Below are positions 14,788 through 23,931 of a stretch of 42,906 bases of DNA, piece after piece. The DNA lies in contig JAGHUL010000006.1 of assembly GCA_018064825.1 (NCBI GenBank), forward strand, positions 1 through 42,906, written 5' to 3'. The stretch's first letter is position 1. Every line of letters begins with the position of its first letter. The stretch is from Candidatus Colivicinus equi. GTDB taxonomy: Bacteria > Bacillota_I > Bacilli_A > Erysipelotrichales > Erysipelotrichaceae. Position numbers and translations under genes: made by a program. Under the pieces are notes generated by a model. The model did no database searches. It was not told where the DNA came from and saw only the letters and a list, made by a program, of their open reading frames with translations.

Positions 14788-16101
14788 ATGATTGAATTTA
14801 CGTTCCCTGCAATTGGCAGAGCTATCATCTTGATTGCTATTTGTGCTTGGGCAGCATTGCTTTCTCACAAATGTATCTCTAACTTCAATGATGGTGCTAG
14901 ACCTGTATTCCCAGAATTAATGGAAGGTCGTATGAGCCGTACAGAATTCGCAGTTGTAGTAACTGGTATGGGATTCGGTTGGGTTCTTGCAGGATTCTCA
15001 CAATGGTTAGGTTATGGCTTAATTGCTTGTCACTTGACATTAATTGCTACAGACTGTTTAGGTGCTTGGGCTCCTAATAAGTGGGTTGCTATTGGTTTAG
15101 GTGCTGCATGGGGTGCTATATGTTTCTGGGGTACTGAAGGTATCAACGCTGCATTTACTGCTTTACCATACAACTTCTTAAACGATTTAACTAACATCTC
15201 TACACCAGCTCTACCAGTATTCTGTATGTATCCAGCTGTTGCTGTTGCTGGTCAATACAATGCTAAGAGAGGTATTATCACTGGTGCTATCCAAGCTGCT
15301 GTATATATCTTATGTACAATTGTTGGTTCTATCCAATTCACAAACTTCTCAGTAGCTCTATATCCATACACATTCGCTATGTTAGCAGGTATGATCTGCT
15401 TAGTAGTATATGCTGTTTCTGGAAAGAAAGAAGAAGCTATTGAAACTTCTGCTGAAGAAGAAAACTTATTTGAAAAGAATGCTGAAAGAATTAAATCAAA
15501 TTGGTTATACTTATGTATCCAAGGTGCTTTAAACGCTCTAGGTATTGCAACATTATCACAAGCTTATCAACCAGCTACATTATCAGCTGCAGTTCTTGCA
15601 GGTAATATGTCAGTATTCAAGGTTGCTATGATTGGTGTAATTATTGCGTTCATTCCACTTATCGTTTCAACTTCATTAGCAACAGGTGTTTACCAAGCCG
15701 TAGGTCTAACTGCTGTTATGCTTGCAGGTTCATTCTTTACTGGAACAAATCTATGGTTCTTAGCACCAATCGTTGGTTTCGTTGTTGAATTCATTGAAAT
15801 CCAAATCTTAGGTTTATTAGGTAAACTATTAGCTAAATTCCCAGGCTTATCACAATCTGGTGATCATATCCGTGATGCAATGATTTCTTGTATCGGATTA
15901 GCATTATTAATCGGTTCATTCATGGCTGCAAACGCTACTTGGGGCGCTGTAGGTCTATGTATCGTTGGTGGTTTCTACACAATCAACGAAGTAACTGGTC
16001 AACGTCTTCCAAAGACAGCTGTTGGTCCAATTGCTGCTGTTACAGTAGGCATCTTATACAACTTAATGATCCTTCTTGGTTTCGTTACTTTAGCTGCATA
16101 A
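14788..16101 (+). CDS. yhfT: YhfT-family membrane transporter
   Basis: This 437-residue protein is almost entirely hydrophobic, with about ten to twelve membrane segments and one polar cytoplasmic loop (about 210-235, EEAIETSAEEENLFEKNAER). Size and pattern match YhfT, the predicted transporter of the E. coli yhf cluster. Neighbours YhfU, Php, YhfX, YhfS and YhfW confirm the assignment. The ribosome site AAGGAGGA is ideal, suggesting high expression. The substrate is unknown. The adjacent YhfU may be a partner, because the pair is always together in this gene set as I know it. Confidence 0.85.
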   Translation: MIEFTFPAIGRAIILIAICAWAALLSHKCISNFNDGARPVFPELMEGRMSRTEFAVVVTGMGFGWVLAGFSQWLGYGLIACHLTLIATDCLGAWAPNKWVAIGLGAAWGAICFWGTEGINAAFTALPYNFLNDLTNISTPALPVFCMYPAVAVAGQYNAKRGIITGAIQAAVYILCTIVGSIQFTNFSVALYPYTFAMLAGMICLVVYAVSGKKEEAIETSAEEENLFEKNAERIKSNWLYLCIQGALNALGIATLSQAYQPATLSAAVLAGNMSVFKVAMIGVIIAFIPLIVSTSLATGVYQAVGLTAVMLAGSFFTGTNLWFLAPIVGFVVEFIEIQILGLLGKLLAKFPGLSQSGDHIRDAMISCIGLALLIGSFMAANATWGAVGLCIVGGFYTINEVTGQRLPKTAVGPIAAVTVGILYNLMILLGFVTLAA

Positions 16102-16112
16102 GGAGTTAGTAT

Positions 16113-16493
16113 ATGTTAAAAATTGAATGTTGTGGCTTATCAGCTACTCAAACTAAACAAATTATTGAGAAAAATTTTGCTGGTCAAGCAGAAGCTCTTT
16201 CAGTGTCAGATATGATTGCTGCTAGAAGAGTTAAAAATGGTGAGACTGACTTCTATCTTGGAAGTTGTCAAACAGGTGGCGGAGGCAGCTTAGCTACTGC
16301 TATTATGGTTCTTGGATATTCAAATTGCTTAGTAGTATCTAGACAAGGTAAATGTCCAACACCAAAAGAAATACGTCATATGGTTTATGCTGGAAAACAT
16401 AAAGCATTTGGTTATGTTAAAGAACATACAGATGTTGTTGTACCTGCAGTTGTACAAGCTTTAGTTGATAGAGCAGAAGGAAAACCTGAATAG
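16113..16493 (+). CDS. yhfU: YhfU-like small glycine-rich protein (DUF2620)
   Basis: This 126-residue soluble protein is rich in glycine around LGSCQTGGGGSLATAIM (about 49-65) and has Cys residues in CCGLSATQ and GKCPTPKEI. It resembles E. coli YhfU in size and neighbourhood. It follows yhfT by 11 bases with its own AAGGAG site. Its fold recalls PTS EIIB-like or periplasmic-binding-like alpha/beta proteins, but no phosphorylation motif is clear. The function is unknown and it is probably a transporter partner. Confidence 0.75.
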   Translation: MLKIECCGLSATQTKQIIEKNFAGQAEALSVSDMIAARRVKNGETDFYLGSCQTGGGGSLATAIMVLGYSNCLVVSRQGKCPTPKEIRHMVYAGKHKAFGYVKEHTDVVVPAVVQALVDRAEGKPE

Positions 16494-16504
16494 ACATTTA
16501 ATTA

Positions 16505-16533
16505 AAGAACCGCCCTTAACTAGGGCGGTTCTT
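16505..16533 (+). other. GC-rich intra-operon hairpin between yhfU and php
   Basis: AAGAACCGCCCT (16505-16516) pairs perfectly with AGGGCGGTTCTT (16522-16533) around a 5-base loop. It is not followed by a T run, so it is probably an RNA stabiliser or processing site rather than a terminator. It separates the transport genes from the enzyme genes. Confidence 0.7.
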
Positions 16534-16549
16534 ACATTGGAGGTAAGTT

Positions 16550-17461
16550 ATGATTCGTAGTGTATATGGAGATATTAAAAAAGAAGATCTTGGCGTAACA
16601 ATGTGCCATGAACATTTTATTGTTGATTTAAGTATAGTAAGAAAAGATGACGAATCTAAGATTGAGACAATTGAAGAAGTAGTACCTGAAATAAAAAAGA
16701 TGATGGATTTAGGAGCTCAATCCGCAATAGAAGTTACAACAAACGATATGTATCGTGATGTTAAAAAATTGAAAGAAATTAGTGAAATAACTAAATTAAA
16801 TATAGTAGCAGCAACAGGATTCTATTTATCAGAATATCATCCTGATTGGTTAACAAATGCAACAGCAGAAGAAATTGCTGATGTAATGGTAAAAGATTTA
16901 ACTGAAGGTATCGATGGAACAGATATTAAAGCTGGTGTCATTGGTGAAATCGCAAGTAGTAAAGATTCTTTTGTTGGTCAAGAAAAGAAAGTATTAATTG
17001 CTAGTGCTATTGCACATACTAAAACTGGTGCAGCAGTAACTACGCACACAGGCAAATTTACTGCGATAGAAACTATTGAAACATTAATTAATAATGGTGT
17101 TACACCAGATAAGATTGTAATTGGTCATCAAGATTTGATTGACGATACTGATTATCACTTAAATATATTAAAGTATGGTGTAAATATTGGCTTTGATACA
17201 TGTGGCAAAGTATCATATCAATTAGATGAAACTAGAGCTAAAAATATAATTAAAATAATTGAAGCCGGATATGGTGATCACGTAATGCTTAGTAACGATA
17301 TTTCTAGAAGAACTTATTTCACAACATACGGCAAATTTGGTTACACTGCTGTTTTAGGAAGAGTTGTACCAATGTTGAAGGAATATGGATGTTCTCAAGA
17401 AAACATAAAGAAATTATTAGTAGATAATCCAGCAAGAATATTTAATAACGATAGGTGGTAA
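16550..17461 (+). CDS. php: Phosphotriesterase-family hydrolase (Php)
   Basis: This 303-residue amidohydrolase-superfamily TIM barrel has a full set of binuclear-metal ligands: His20 and His22 (MCHEHF), Glu133 (GVIGEIASS, bridging Glu in place of the carbamylated Lys of true phosphotriesterases), His166 (TTHTGK), His193 (IGHQD) and Asp250 (LSNDISRR). This is the Php/lactonase branch, whose known members hydrolyse lactones or phospho-lactones rather than organophosphates. An ideal GGAGG site precedes it. In the yhf context it probably opens a lactone, ester or amide in the pathway substrate. The actual substrate is not known. Confidence 0.88.
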   Translation: MIRSVYGDIKKEDLGVTMCHEHFIVDLSIVRKDDESKIETIEEVVPEIKKMMDLGAQSAIEVTTNDMYRDVKKLKEISEITKLNIVAATGFYLSEYHPDWLTNATAEEIADVMVKDLTEGIDGTDIKAGVIGEIASSKDSFVGQEKKVLIASAIAHTKTGAAVTTHTGKFTAIETIETLINNGVTPDKIVIGHQDLIDDTDYHLNILKYGVNIGFDTCGKVSYQLDETRAKNIIKIIEAGYGDHVMLSNDISRRTYFTTYGKFGYTAVLGRVVPMLKEYGCSQENIKKLLVDNPARIFNNDRW

Positions 17462-17464
17462 TTT

Positions 17465-18613
17465 ATGTTTGTTGAAAGACTATTAGAAAATAATCCAAAG
17501 TTAATAGAAGCTAGTTTATCGTTGTATAAACAAGGCTTGTTGATGCCAAATACTTATGTACTAGATTACGATGCTTTTTTGGATAACGGCAAGGCGATGT
17601 TAGAAGAAGCTAAGAAATATGACATTAAATTATTTTATATGTTGAAGCAAATCGGTAGAAATCCTTTAATAGCAAAAGGTCTTGATGAGCTGGGCTTTGC
17701 GGGATGTGTTGCTGTTGATTTTGATGAAGCTATGACAATGAAAAATAATGGATGTAAACTTGGTCATGTCGGCCATTTGGTTCAAATTCCACGTAATCTA
17801 ATAAAAGACACATTAGAAGCAAAACCAGAATATATAACAGTATATTCGATGCAGAAAATCTTGGATATTAATGAAGAGGCTAAGAAGTCAGGTATCGTTC
17901 AAAAATTGTGCATAAGAATAACAGATGAAGATTCTGATTTATATTCTGGCCAAATAGGAGGCTTTTCTAGTAGTCATTTAAAGTGTCTTGTTAAAGAAAT
18001 TGAAAAGTTGGATAACGTTAAAGTTGGTGGCTTAACAGTATTCCCTGCCTTGCTATATGATGGACAAGACAAAAAAATACAACCAACAAAAAACATTAAC
18101 GCAATGAATAGAGCCAAGGCTGTTATGGAAGAATTAGGTTACAAAGATTTAATGATAAATATGCCTAGTTGCACTTGCGTAAATTCTATACCACTTATAA
18201 AACAAATAGGTGGAACTCATGGTGAACCAGGACACGGTTTATCTGGTACCACTCCACTTCATAAGGATACAAAGCAAATCGAAAAAGTAGCTTATCTATA
18301 TCTATCAGAAGTGTCTCATAATTTTGATAAACACGCTTATATTTATGGTGGTGGTCATTATCGTAGATCACATATGGAAAACGCATTGGTTGGTTATGAT
18401 TTAAAGAAGGCAAAAGTATGCGCTCCAAGCACAGAATCAATTGATTATCACTATGAATTAGACCAAAATTATGATGTGAATGAACCGGTAATAATGTGTT
18501 ATCGTACACAAGTCTTTACAACTAGATCACACGTTGCAGTTGTTAAAGGAATAAGTAGAGATAACGTTGAATTACTAGGTATCTATAATGGCTTAGGCCA
18601 AAGAGAAAAATAA
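17465..18613 (+). CDS. yhfX: PLP-dependent alanine racemase-fold enzyme (YhfX)
   Basis: This 382-residue fold type III PLP protein has the PLP lysine as Lys61 in LFYMLKQIGRNP at the end of the first barrel strand, followed by a TIM barrel (GHVGHLVQIP, LCIRITDEDSD, GGLTVFPALL, GEPGHGLSGTTPLH) and a C-terminal beta domain. This is the arrangement of YhfX. The fold covers racemases, D-amino acid dehydratases or aldolases and decarboxylases, so the reaction is uncertain. It starts 3 bases after php, and the amidase-like gene begins one base after its stop codon. Confidence 0.82.
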   Translation: MFVERLLENNPKLIEASLSLYKQGLLMPNTYVLDYDAFLDNGKAMLEEAKKYDIKLFYMLKQIGRNPLIAKGLDELGFAGCVAVDFDEAMTMKNNGCKLGHVGHLVQIPRNLIKDTLEAKPEYITVYSMQKILDINEEAKKSGIVQKLCIRITDEDSDLYSGQIGGFSSSHLKCLVKEIEKLDNVKVGGLTVFPALLYDGQDKKIQPTKNINAMNRAKAVMEELGYKDLMINMPSCTCVNSIPLIKQIGGTHGEPGHGLSGTTPLHKDTKQIEKVAYLYLSEVSHNFDKHAYIYGGGHYRRSHMENALVGYDLKKAKVCAPSTESIDYHYELDQNYDVNEPVIMCYRTQVFTTRSHVAVVKGISRDNVELLGIYNGLGQREK

Positions 18614-18614
18614 G

Positions 18615-19583
18615 ATGAAAGGCAATTACGAAAAGCAACATAAGACAGCACTATTAAATCCGTATAAATCTGTTATTGAAGTATTCGATGCGAACCCCGA
18701 TAACTATTTAGTAGGAATTAAAAATGTGTCATCAATCCCTAATACTTTAATGCATAAGTTAGAATCTTACGGTTTTTCATTACACACAATTGATAAAAAA
18801 TCACAACTTGCAGGAAGAGCTGTTGATACAGAATTAATTAATCCTATTAGTGGTAATTATATGTCTGGATCATCAAGCGGAACAGCAATCAATGTTTTTG
18901 CGGGAATCAATGATTTAGGCATAGGAAATGATGGTGGTGGATCAGTATTAGCTCCTGCAATTTGCGTTAATATTTTAGGATTCATTTCTAAAAAAATAGA
19001 AGAAGACCGTGTTCAAAACATTAAAAAGAATACTGATGGAATTGTTGCTGGTAACTCAATTGGTTTTATGGCAAGAGATAGACAAATACTATTAAAAGCA
19101 ATTGAAGTATCAACAGGTATTAAACAAGGTAATGAAATAGGCTTAGTATATTCAGATAAAAAATATGATGGTATAGATTCTAAAGTTATTGAAGTGATGG
19201 AATGCCACACTGAAAGAAAAACATTAACCAATTATTTAAAAAACACATTAAGCGAGTGTGATGTGTTCATAGTTAGTGAAGGTCCTATTGATATCAATGG
19301 ATTTGGTGACTCTTTATTTGGACATTTTGACGAAAGAACTAAAGCCATTCAGGAAGCAGCCAATAAAGGATATGTGAGAGTAGCAAACATTGCCGAAGCT
19401 ACTGCTCTTGCAATTCCTCAAAAAGGTTTAGGTATGACAACATTGTTAATGTGCGAATCGAAAAAAGAAAAAATAGAAAAATTATTAAAGTGTGCTAGTT
19501 TAATTGAAGACGTTCATGATGAATTAATCGAAAGATACTTCTTAAATTTAGATAATTATTTTATGGAGGGATATCAAAAATGA
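18615..19583 (+). CDS. Compact amidase-signature family protein in the yhf operon
   Basis: This 322-residue protein has the amidase signature: Lys36 (LVGIKNVSS), a Ser-rich cis-Ser region 84-90 (SGSSSGT) and Ser110 in GIGNDGGGSVLAPA, which lines up with the GTDTGGS nucleophile. The Ser-cisSer-Lys triad is therefore retained. At 322 residues it is much shorter than usual amidases (about 450-500), and the missing part is the C-terminal substrate-shaping region. The E. coli yhf cluster has no such gene to my knowledge. It overlaps yhfS by 4 bases (ATGA). It probably hydrolyses an amide in the same pathway. Confidence 0.75.
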   Translation: MKGNYEKQHKTALLNPYKSVIEVFDANPDNYLVGIKNVSSIPNTLMHKLESYGFSLHTIDKKSQLAGRAVDTELINPISGNYMSGSSSGTAINVFAGINDLGIGNDGGGSVLAPAICVNILGFISKKIEEDRVQNIKKNTDGIVAGNSIGFMARDRQILLKAIEVSTGIKQGNEIGLVYSDKKYDGIDSKVIEVMECHTERKTLTNYLKNTLSECDVFIVSEGPIDINGFGDSLFGHFDERTKAIQEAANKGYVRVANIAEATALAIPQKGLGMTTLLMCESKKEKIEKLLKCASLIEDVHDELIERYFLNLDNYFMEGYQK

Positions 19584-20674
19584 AAGTATACCCATTAAAA
19601 AGCATTACGATAGAACAAGCTCAAGAGAAACAATTCAAAATGGTTGAATGCTTGTTACATCACTTTACAGGTAGCGAATTATTATCAAGAGGCGACTTAG
19701 GTGTTAACAAACTAGAAAACAAACCTATCTATACAGCAAAAGTTGAAAAAGTCATCGCCGAATTTTTTGATGCTGAAGATGCCATACTCGTTAGAGGTAG
19801 TGGCACAGGAGCAATTAGATATGGGCTTGCAGGCATGATAAAAGCTGGTTCAAAATTATTGATTCACGATGCTCCCGCATATTCAACAACACAAACGAGC
19901 ATTGGAATGTTCGGTTTAAAAACTGTAGTAGCAAATTTTAATGATATTAACGAATTAAAAAAAGTCATTGCTGAAAATCCTGATATCGAAGGCGCACTAA
20001 TTCAATACTCAAGACAAAAGCCAGATGATAGTTATGAAATCAGTGAAGTAATCAAAACAATAAAAGAATCAATTGATGTTCCTATTCTAGTTGATGACAA
20101 TTACGTAGTTATGAAAGTCGATAAAGTTGGATATGAATTGGGGGCTGATCTGACGTGCTTCTCATGTTTTAAACTTCAAGGTCCTGAAGGCATTGGTTGT
20201 ATAGTTGGTAAAAAAGATATTATCGCCAAGATAAAGAAGATGCATTATTCTGGAGGTTGCCAAGTCCAAGGACATGAAGCTCTAGATGTTATTAGAGGAT
20301 TGGTATATTCACCAGTGATGCTTGCGATTGGAGCAAGAGAAGCTGAAAAAGTTCTTGAGTTATCTAAGAACATAAAAGGAATAAAAGATGCATTCATTGC
20401 TAACGCACAATCAAAAGTTATTATGTTCGAACTTGAAGAACCTATCGCAAAGCAAGTTATTATCGAAGCTGGAAAACGAGGAGCATTACCTAACCCAGTA
20501 GGTTCCGAATCAAAATATGAAATTGCTCCTTTGTTCTATAAAGCATCTGGAACATTCTTAAAAATTAATCCAGTATACATAGACACAATGATTAGAGTAA
20601 ATCCTAATCGTGCTAGCGCAGAAACCGTTTTGAAAATATTAGATGAAAGCATTAAAGCTGTCAAAGGTGAATAG
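19580..20674 (+). CDS. yhfS: PLP-dependent aminotransferase-like enzyme (YhfS)
   Basis: This 364-residue fold type I PLP enzyme has the PLP-phosphate loop RGSGTGAIRYGL (72-83), the Asp pair in PILVDDNYVV (about 172-173) and the Schiff-base lysine Lys198 in CFSCFKLQGPEGIG. Length and context match E. coli YhfS. Related proteins include Cys/Met-metabolism lyases and selenocysteine-synthase-like enzymes, so lyase or aldol chemistry is as likely as transamination. Overlaps at both ends (amidase ATGA, yhfW immediately after the stop) show tight translational coupling. Confidence 0.82.
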   Translation: MKVYPLKSITIEQAQEKQFKMVECLLHHFTGSELLSRGDLGVNKLENKPIYTAKVEKVIAEFFDAEDAILVRGSGTGAIRYGLAGMIKAGSKLLIHDAPAYSTTQTSIGMFGLKTVVANFNDINELKKVIAENPDIEGALIQYSRQKPDDSYEISEVIKTIKESIDVPILVDDNYVVMKVDKVGYELGADLTCFSCFKLQGPEGIGCIVGKKDIIAKIKKMHYSGGCQVQGHEALDVIRGLVYSPVMLAIGAREAEKVLELSKNIKGIKDAFIANAQSKVIMFELEEPIAKQVIIEAGKRGALPNPVGSESKYEIAPLFYKASGTFLKINPVYIDTMIRVNPNRASAETVLKILDESIKAVKGE

Positions 20675-21892
20675 ATGAAGAGAAGGTTTATTGTAGTTGT
20701 ATTAGATGGTTTTGGCATGGGCGCAATGAACGACGCCTCTATTGCTAGACCAGGCGACGAAACAGCTGGAACTCTAAGAAGCATTTTAGAAGACTATCCT
20801 GATTTGAAATTGCCAAACCTAGAGAAGCTGGGTTTAATGAACGCTTATGGTAAAGAATCAAATTTGATGAAATATAGTCCTGAGGCTAATTATGGCAAAT
20901 CAGAATTAATGCATTATGGTGCTGATACATTTATGGGGCATCAGGAAATTATGGGAACACTTCCTAAAAAGCCTGATGTTCAGCCGTTTCAAACAAAAGT
21001 AGATGTTGTTTATAATCATTTAAAAGAAAATGGTTACAAAGTAGAATATGTTGAAAAGCAAGGTTTAAGATATGTTGTTGCTGAAGATTATGTAACCGTA
21101 GCTGATAATTTGGAAGCAGATTTAGGTATGTGCTACAACGTCACTGCTCCATTAGATTATTGTCCTTTTGAAAAAGAACTAGAAATTGCGGAATGTGTAA
21201 GAGAAGTTGTTACTGTAGGCAGAGTAATCGTATTTGGTGGAACAGGAAACAATATGCAGGATTTGTGGAATGCCGAAGAAATAAGAGAAGGCAAATTTAT
21301 AGGTATTGCTTCAGCTAAATCTAAATCTTATGAACAAGGATATGAATGTCGTCACTTAGGTTATGGTGTAAACAAAAATGTCCAAGCGCCAACAATCCTT
21401 ACAAGAAATAATATCCCTTGCATCTTAATTGGAAAGGTTGCTGATATCGTTGCTAATGATAATGGCGAATCTATTTCTTGTGTTCCTACATCAGAATGTA
21501 TGGAATTAACATATGAAGCTATGCAAAAAATTGATGAAGGATTCATATGCACAAATGTTCAAGAGACAGATCTTGCAGGTCACTCACAATCGACAAAAGA
21601 ATATAAGCACATTCTAGAAATTGCTGATAAAGGATTTGAAAAAATCCTTGCTGAATTAAGAGATGATGATGTCTTAGTAGTAATGGCAGATCATGGAAAT
21701 GATCCAAAGATTGGTTCAAGTCGCCACACAAGAGAATGCGTTCCACTACTTATTAAGCACAAAGACATAAAAGGTGTTAACATCGGTTTAAGAAAGAGTC
21801 TATCTGATGTTGGTGCGTCTGTTTGTGATTATTTTGACGTCGAAGCACCTGACAATGGAACATCATTCTTAGATTTAATAAAGTATATTTAA
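20675..21892 (+). CDS. yhfW: Phosphopentomutase-like metalloenzyme (YhfW)
   Basis: This 405-residue alkaline-phosphatase-superfamily enzyme is close to phosphopentomutase: Asp11 in VVLDGFG, Thr85 in GADTFMGHQEIMGT (aligns with the phosphorylated Thr of phosphopentomutase), MADHGNDP and SSRHTRECVPLL for the two metal ions, and GTSFLDLI at the end. All catalytic positions I can check are kept, so it should be active on a phosphorylated compound. In the yhf set its substrate is unknown and need not be a pentose. AAAGGTGA precedes the start. Confidence 0.85.
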   Translation: MKRRFIVVVLDGFGMGAMNDASIARPGDETAGTLRSILEDYPDLKLPNLEKLGLMNAYGKESNLMKYSPEANYGKSELMHYGADTFMGHQEIMGTLPKKPDVQPFQTKVDVVYNHLKENGYKVEYVEKQGLRYVVAEDYVTVADNLEADLGMCYNVTAPLDYCPFEKELEIAECVREVVTVGRVIVFGGTGNNMQDLWNAEEIREGKFIGIASAKSKSYEQGYECRHLGYGVNKNVQAPTILTRNNIPCILIGKVADIVANDNGESISCVPTSECMELTYEAMQKIDEGFICTNVQETDLAGHSQSTKEYKHILEIADKGFEKILAELRDDDVLVVMADHGNDPKIGSSRHTRECVPLLIKHKDIKGVNIGLRKSLSDVGASVCDYFDVEAPDNGTSFLDLIKYI

Positions 21893-21942
21893 AATGCTTG
21901 TTAGTACAAAAAACCAATTAGTTTATGGTGAAAGGAGAAAAG

Positions 21943-22935
21943 ATGAAAAAGTTTATTAATGATGCAAACAATGTTGAAGATGAAATGATATCAGGAATGA
22001 TTAAAGCTTACCCAGACAAATTAGATAAGCTTGATTGTGGCGATGTTGTTGTTAGAAAAACAAAGAAAGTAGATAAAGTCGCTTTGGTGTCTGGTGGTGG
22101 CTCAGGTCACGAACCTGCTCATGCTGGATATGTTGGCGAAGGAATGTTGGATGCTGCAGTATGTGGTAAAGTATTTACTTCTCCTACACCAGACAAAGTA
22201 TATGAAGCAATTAAAGCTGTTAATGCAAATAAAGGTGTTTTATTAATTATCAAGAATTACACAGGCGATATTATGAATTTCGAAATGGCTATGGAAATGG
22301 CCGAGATGGATGGCATCGAAGTAGAAAAGGTTGTTGTAGCAGATGATGTTGCTGTTCAAAATAGTTTATATACTGTTGGTAGACGTGGTGTTGCTGGAAC
22401 TGTTTTTGTTCATAAGATTGCAGGTGCTTTAGCAGAACAAGGCACAAGCTTACAAGAAGTAAAAGCAATAGCAGAAAAAGTAATAGCAAATGTTAGAACA
22501 ATGGGTGTTGCTTTATCTCCATGTACAGTACCAGCAGCTGGTGTGCCAGGATTTGTAATTGAAGATAATCAAATGGAAATGGGAATTGGAATCCATGGTG
22601 AACCAGGTGTTTATAAGCAAGAAATCAAAACAGCAAACGAAATTGCTGATGAACTAGTGACAAAGATTTTGGAAGATTACGATTTTACAAATGGCGAAGT
22701 TGCAGTAATGGTAAATGGCTCAGGCGCAACTCCATATATGGAATTATGTATCGTAAATAATCGCGTTGCTGATGTGCTAAAAGAAAAAGGTGTTAACGTA
22801 TATAGAACATATATCGGAAATTACATGACATCACTAGAGATGGCTGGCTTATCATTAACATTATTAAAGTTAGATGAACAAACAAAACAATTATTAGATC
22901 AAAAAGCAGACACAATTGGTCTTAAGGAATTTTAA
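21943..22935 (+). CDS. dhaK: Dihydroxyacetone kinase subunit DhaK
   Basis: The protein has 330 residues from the ATG at 21943, which has AAAGGAG six bases before. An in-frame ATG at 21925 would include that site in the coding region. DhaK features are clear: GGGSGHEPAHAGYVG, the TSPTPDKVYEAIKA region, KNYTGDIMNFEMA, and the substrate-binding histidine in GIGIHGEPGVY. It binds dihydroxyacetone covalently and receives phosphate from the ADP held by DhaL. It follows yhfW after 50 bases without a terminator, so it is probably on the yhf transcript. Confidence 0.95.
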   Translation: MKKFINDANNVEDEMISGMIKAYPDKLDKLDCGDVVVRKTKKVDKVALVSGGGSGHEPAHAGYVGEGMLDAAVCGKVFTSPTPDKVYEAIKAVNANKGVLLIIKNYTGDIMNFEMAMEMAEMDGIEVEKVVVADDVAVQNSLYTVGRRGVAGTVFVHKIAGALAEQGTSLQEVKAIAEKVIANVRTMGVALSPCTVPAAGVPGFVIEDNQMEMGIGIHGEPGVYKQEIKTANEIADELVTKILEDYDFTNGEVAVMVNGSGATPYMELCIVNNRVADVLKEKGVNVYRTYIGNYMTSLEMAGLSLTLLKLDEQTKQLLDQKADTIGLKEF

Positions 22936-22936
22936 A

Positions 22937-23548
22937 GTGATAAACAATAAAAAAGTAATTGAGATTCTTCATAATATCTCACTAAAAATCAATGAACAAA
23001 AAGATTATTTAACTATGTTAGATAATGAAATTGGTGATGGCGATCATGGCATTAATTTGGCTAGAGGTTTTGTTGAGGTTGATAAAAAATTAGAATCTAT
23101 ATCAGATAAAGATATCGGTACAATCCTAAAAACTACCGGAATGACTTTAGTTTCAACAGTTGGCGGAGCTTCTGGTCCGTTATATGGAACGGCTTTTATG
23201 TATGCTGGAAAACAAGTTGGTGATAAATCAGAAATCGATATTAATGATTTCAAAGATATTTTAAAAGTTGCTATAGATGGTGTTAAGGTTCGTGGCAAAG
23301 CAGAACAAGGTGAAAAGACAATGCTTGATGCTATGATTCCTGCTTATAATTCCATGAGTGAAGAACAAGATGCTAAAGTAGCTTTATTAAAAGGTGTTGA
23401 TGCTGCTAAAAAGGGTGTTGAATACACAAAGACAATTATTGCGACTAAAGGTAGAGCATCTTACTTAGGTGAAAGAAGTTTAGGGCATCAAGATCCTGGT
23501 GCAACTTCATTCACATTTATGTTAGAAGTTATTGCGGAGTCATTATAA
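22937..23548 (+). CDS. dhaL: Dihydroxyacetone kinase subunit DhaL
   Basis: The protein has 203 residues from a GTG at 22937, one base after the dhaK stop, with TTAAGGAA about 9 bases upstream. Magnesium-ADP ligands are visible in DNEIGDGDHGINLARGF (about 34-50). GGASGPLYGTAFMYAG and SLGHQDPGATSF near the end are typical DhaL. In PTS-dependent systems the bound ADP is a cofactor rephosphorylated by DhaM. It overlaps dhaM by one base. Confidence 0.94.
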   Translation: MINNKKVIEILHNISLKINEQKDYLTMLDNEIGDGDHGINLARGFVEVDKKLESISDKDIGTILKTTGMTLVSTVGGASGPLYGTAFMYAGKQVGDKSEIDINDFKDILKVAIDGVKVRGKAEQGEKTMLDAMIPAYNSMSEEQDAKVALLKGVDAAKKGVEYTKTIIATKGRASYLGERSLGHQDPGATSFTFMLEVIAESL

Positions 23549-23904
23549 TGGTTGGAATTGTAATTGTATCTCATTCTAAATTATTAGCTGAGGGCGTTAT
23601 TGATTTAGTTAGGATGACATCTAAAAAAGTCAAAATTGCTGCAGCAGGTGGATTAGAAAATGGCGAATATGGAACTTCATATGATTTGATTAATAAAGCT
23701 ATTGATGAAGTATACAGTGAAGACGGCGCCATAATATTTGTGGACTTAGGTTCATCAATAATGACATCTGAAATGGTAATAGAAGATAGAAACAATCCAA
23801 AGATTGTATTATCTAAAGCCGATTTAGTTAATGGCGCGTTTGCTGCAAGCATATATGCAGAAAACAATGCCACTTTAGAAGAAATAATAAGTAAGGTAGA
23901 GTAG
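23548..23904 (+). CDS. dhaM: PTS-dependent dihydroxyacetone kinase phosphotransferase subunit DhaM (EIIA-Man type)
   Basis: This 118-residue single EIIA(Man)-fold domain has the phosphorylated His9 in IVIVSHSKLLAEG, AGGLENGEYGTS and IFVDLGSSIMTSEM. Unlike E. coli DhaM it has no fused HPr and EI-like domains, so it takes phosphate from the cell's general HPr. It is the last gene of the long yhf-dha operon, with a terminator 28 bases later. It links the whole operon to PTS flux, as do the PRD protein and the cre site at its start. Confidence 0.94.
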   Translation: MVGIVIVSHSKLLAEGVIDLVRMTSKKVKIAAAGGLENGEYGTSYDLINKAIDEVYSEDGAIIFVDLGSSIMTSEMVIEDRNNPKIVLSKADLVNGAFAASIYAENNATLEEIISKVE

Positions 23905-23931
23905 AGAAAAACATTATTGGTAAAAATGATG

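Noticed and set aside
18195-18509. 104-codon minus-strand frame within yhfX
   Set aside because: It is His- and Leu-rich with no domain; it is a shadow of the coding strand.
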